From positions 108,009 through 172,008 of the forward strand of contig CAJTIU010000010.1 in the NCBI GenBank assembly GCA_910576335.1: DNA of 64,000 nucleotides. The letters are read 5' to 3'. Within the stretch, counting starts at the first letter, position 1, and every line of letters begins with the position of its first letter. This DNA is from Lachnospiraceae bacterium (GTDB taxonomy: Bacteria; Bacillota; Clostridia; Lachnospirales; Lachnospiraceae). The notes beneath the pieces were generated by a model. That model made no database searches. It was not told the DNA's origin and was given only the letters and a program-made list of their open reading frames with translations. Position numbers and translations under genes: made by a program. Shown in pieces: positions 63,613 through 64,000 of the stretch.

Positions 63613-63650
63613 TTGGGGACGGGGTATTTTTAAAAATACCCCGTCCCCAA
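63613..63650. repeat. GGGGACGGGG palindrome copy 9
   Basis: Perfect 38-nt palindrome TTGGGGACGGGGTATTTTT / reverse complement, 8 bp after the carboxypeptidase stop, in terminator position. Confidence 0.9.
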
Positions 63651-63689
63651 TTCTCGCCGTTGTGGTATAATTCTTTAGGAAAGTATCAG

Positions 63690-63743
63690 ATTCAGGGCAG
63701 ACGAAAAGAGCAGCTTTATACAAAAGATAAAACTGCCCTGAAT
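63690..63743. other. Hairpin in the 350-bp region at the window end
   Basis: ATTCAGGGCAG (63690-63700) and CTGCCCTGAAT (63733-63743) pair perfectly. The region 63651-64000 holds TATAAT (63666-63671) and a GCCT/AGGC stem near 63915-63935, but no convincing gene. A 52-codon frame at 63793-63951 begins like an excisionase HTH (FFTVSETAQILQV) but then loses the pattern, and it lacks a ribosome site. Confidence 0.45.
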
Positions 63744-64000
63744 GTGATTCTTTCCGATTGTACCAGACTGCGGACCTTTAGCCAATATGTGTATGGAGGA
63801 AGTATTTTTCACAGTTAGTGAAACTGCACAGATTTTGCAGGTACTTCCTGGCATAAGCATCTGTTTTTTGTGTAGATTTACAAATATATCCGGTAAAAAG
63901 GCATGCTTCGCAAGCCTTCTTGCGGAGGCTTTTAAAAAATTTATTCAGTAAGAAAAAGTTTGTATCAGGATGAACCATATGTCCTTCCGGCCTGTTGCAT

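Noticed and set aside
63793..63951. 52-aa frame starting like an excisionase HTH (FFTVSETAQILQV)
   Set aside because: The similarity ends after the first helix, no ribosome site precedes it, and the following residues do not form a winged helix. At most a decayed gene.

Overview
The window reads as chromosome of a low-to-mid GC, endospore-forming-type Firmicute of the Lachnospiraceae (Clostridium cluster XIVa). The protein types support this: CBS-DRTGG pyrophosphatase, YesL, GH127/GH51/GH43 arabinan enzymes, an RHH plus AAA/PD-(D/E)XK pair, and scpA-scpB-dac order. So do strong AGGAGG ribosome sites, TTGACA/TATAAT promoters, and a dispersed GGGGACGGGG palindrome. I cannot name the species from sequence alone. 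No rRNA, tRNA or CRISPR was seen.

Layout. 1-12.5 kb: end of a cstA peptide/pyruvate-type transporter gene; a YtrA-type GntR/ABC operon; a TetR gene divergent from an MMPL transporter plus a secreted repeat protein, with three TetR-like operators; cupin, methyltransferase, hslO and nadE. 12.5-23.5 kb: a 247-nt hairpin element, S1-domain protein, CBS-PPase, flavin reductase, a GNAT toxin-like gene with a small upstream partner, MATE pump, polysaccharide deacetylase, tcdA, rarA and a membrane phosphoesterase. 23.5-34.1 kb: an arabinan/arabinoside utilisation cluster (GH43, LacI regulator, GH127, sugar ABC importer without its own ATPase, GH51, YesL). 34.2-42.6 kb: a DUF4230 protein behind an SOS-like box, then a five-gene signalling operon (V4R protein, diguanylate cyclase, single receiver, hybrid kinase with Hpt, hybrid kinase fused to a DegV lipid-binding domain). 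42.7-49.5 kb: HAD hydrolase, a cytosolic BMP-family protein with a ParB-like N-terminus, phosphoesterase, and a CsoR-copA copper operon in which CopA carries a C-terminal CopZ with its own internal ribosome site.

50.2-55.6 kb: a D-Ala-D-Ala carboxypeptidase gene is split by a 4.2-kb element carrying an RHH protein, an AAA/PD-(D/E)XK protein, a small ORF, a large serine recombinase and an RloB-like remnant. The 15-bp direct repeat AAACGACGCATGTGT bounds it, and joining the flanks at that repeat restores the reading frame exactly. 55.7-63.6 kb: two aminopeptidase P paralogues, HAD and phosphoesterase genes, scpA, scpB and an intact second D-Ala-D-Ala carboxypeptidase.

The best candidates for undescribed biology are the intragenic serine-recombinase element in the carboxypeptidase gene, the V4R/GGDEF/phosphorelay/DegV operon, the internally initiated CopZ, the GNAT plus non-RHH small-partner pair, and the nine-copy palindrome family, one copy of which has a second hairpin nested in its loop.
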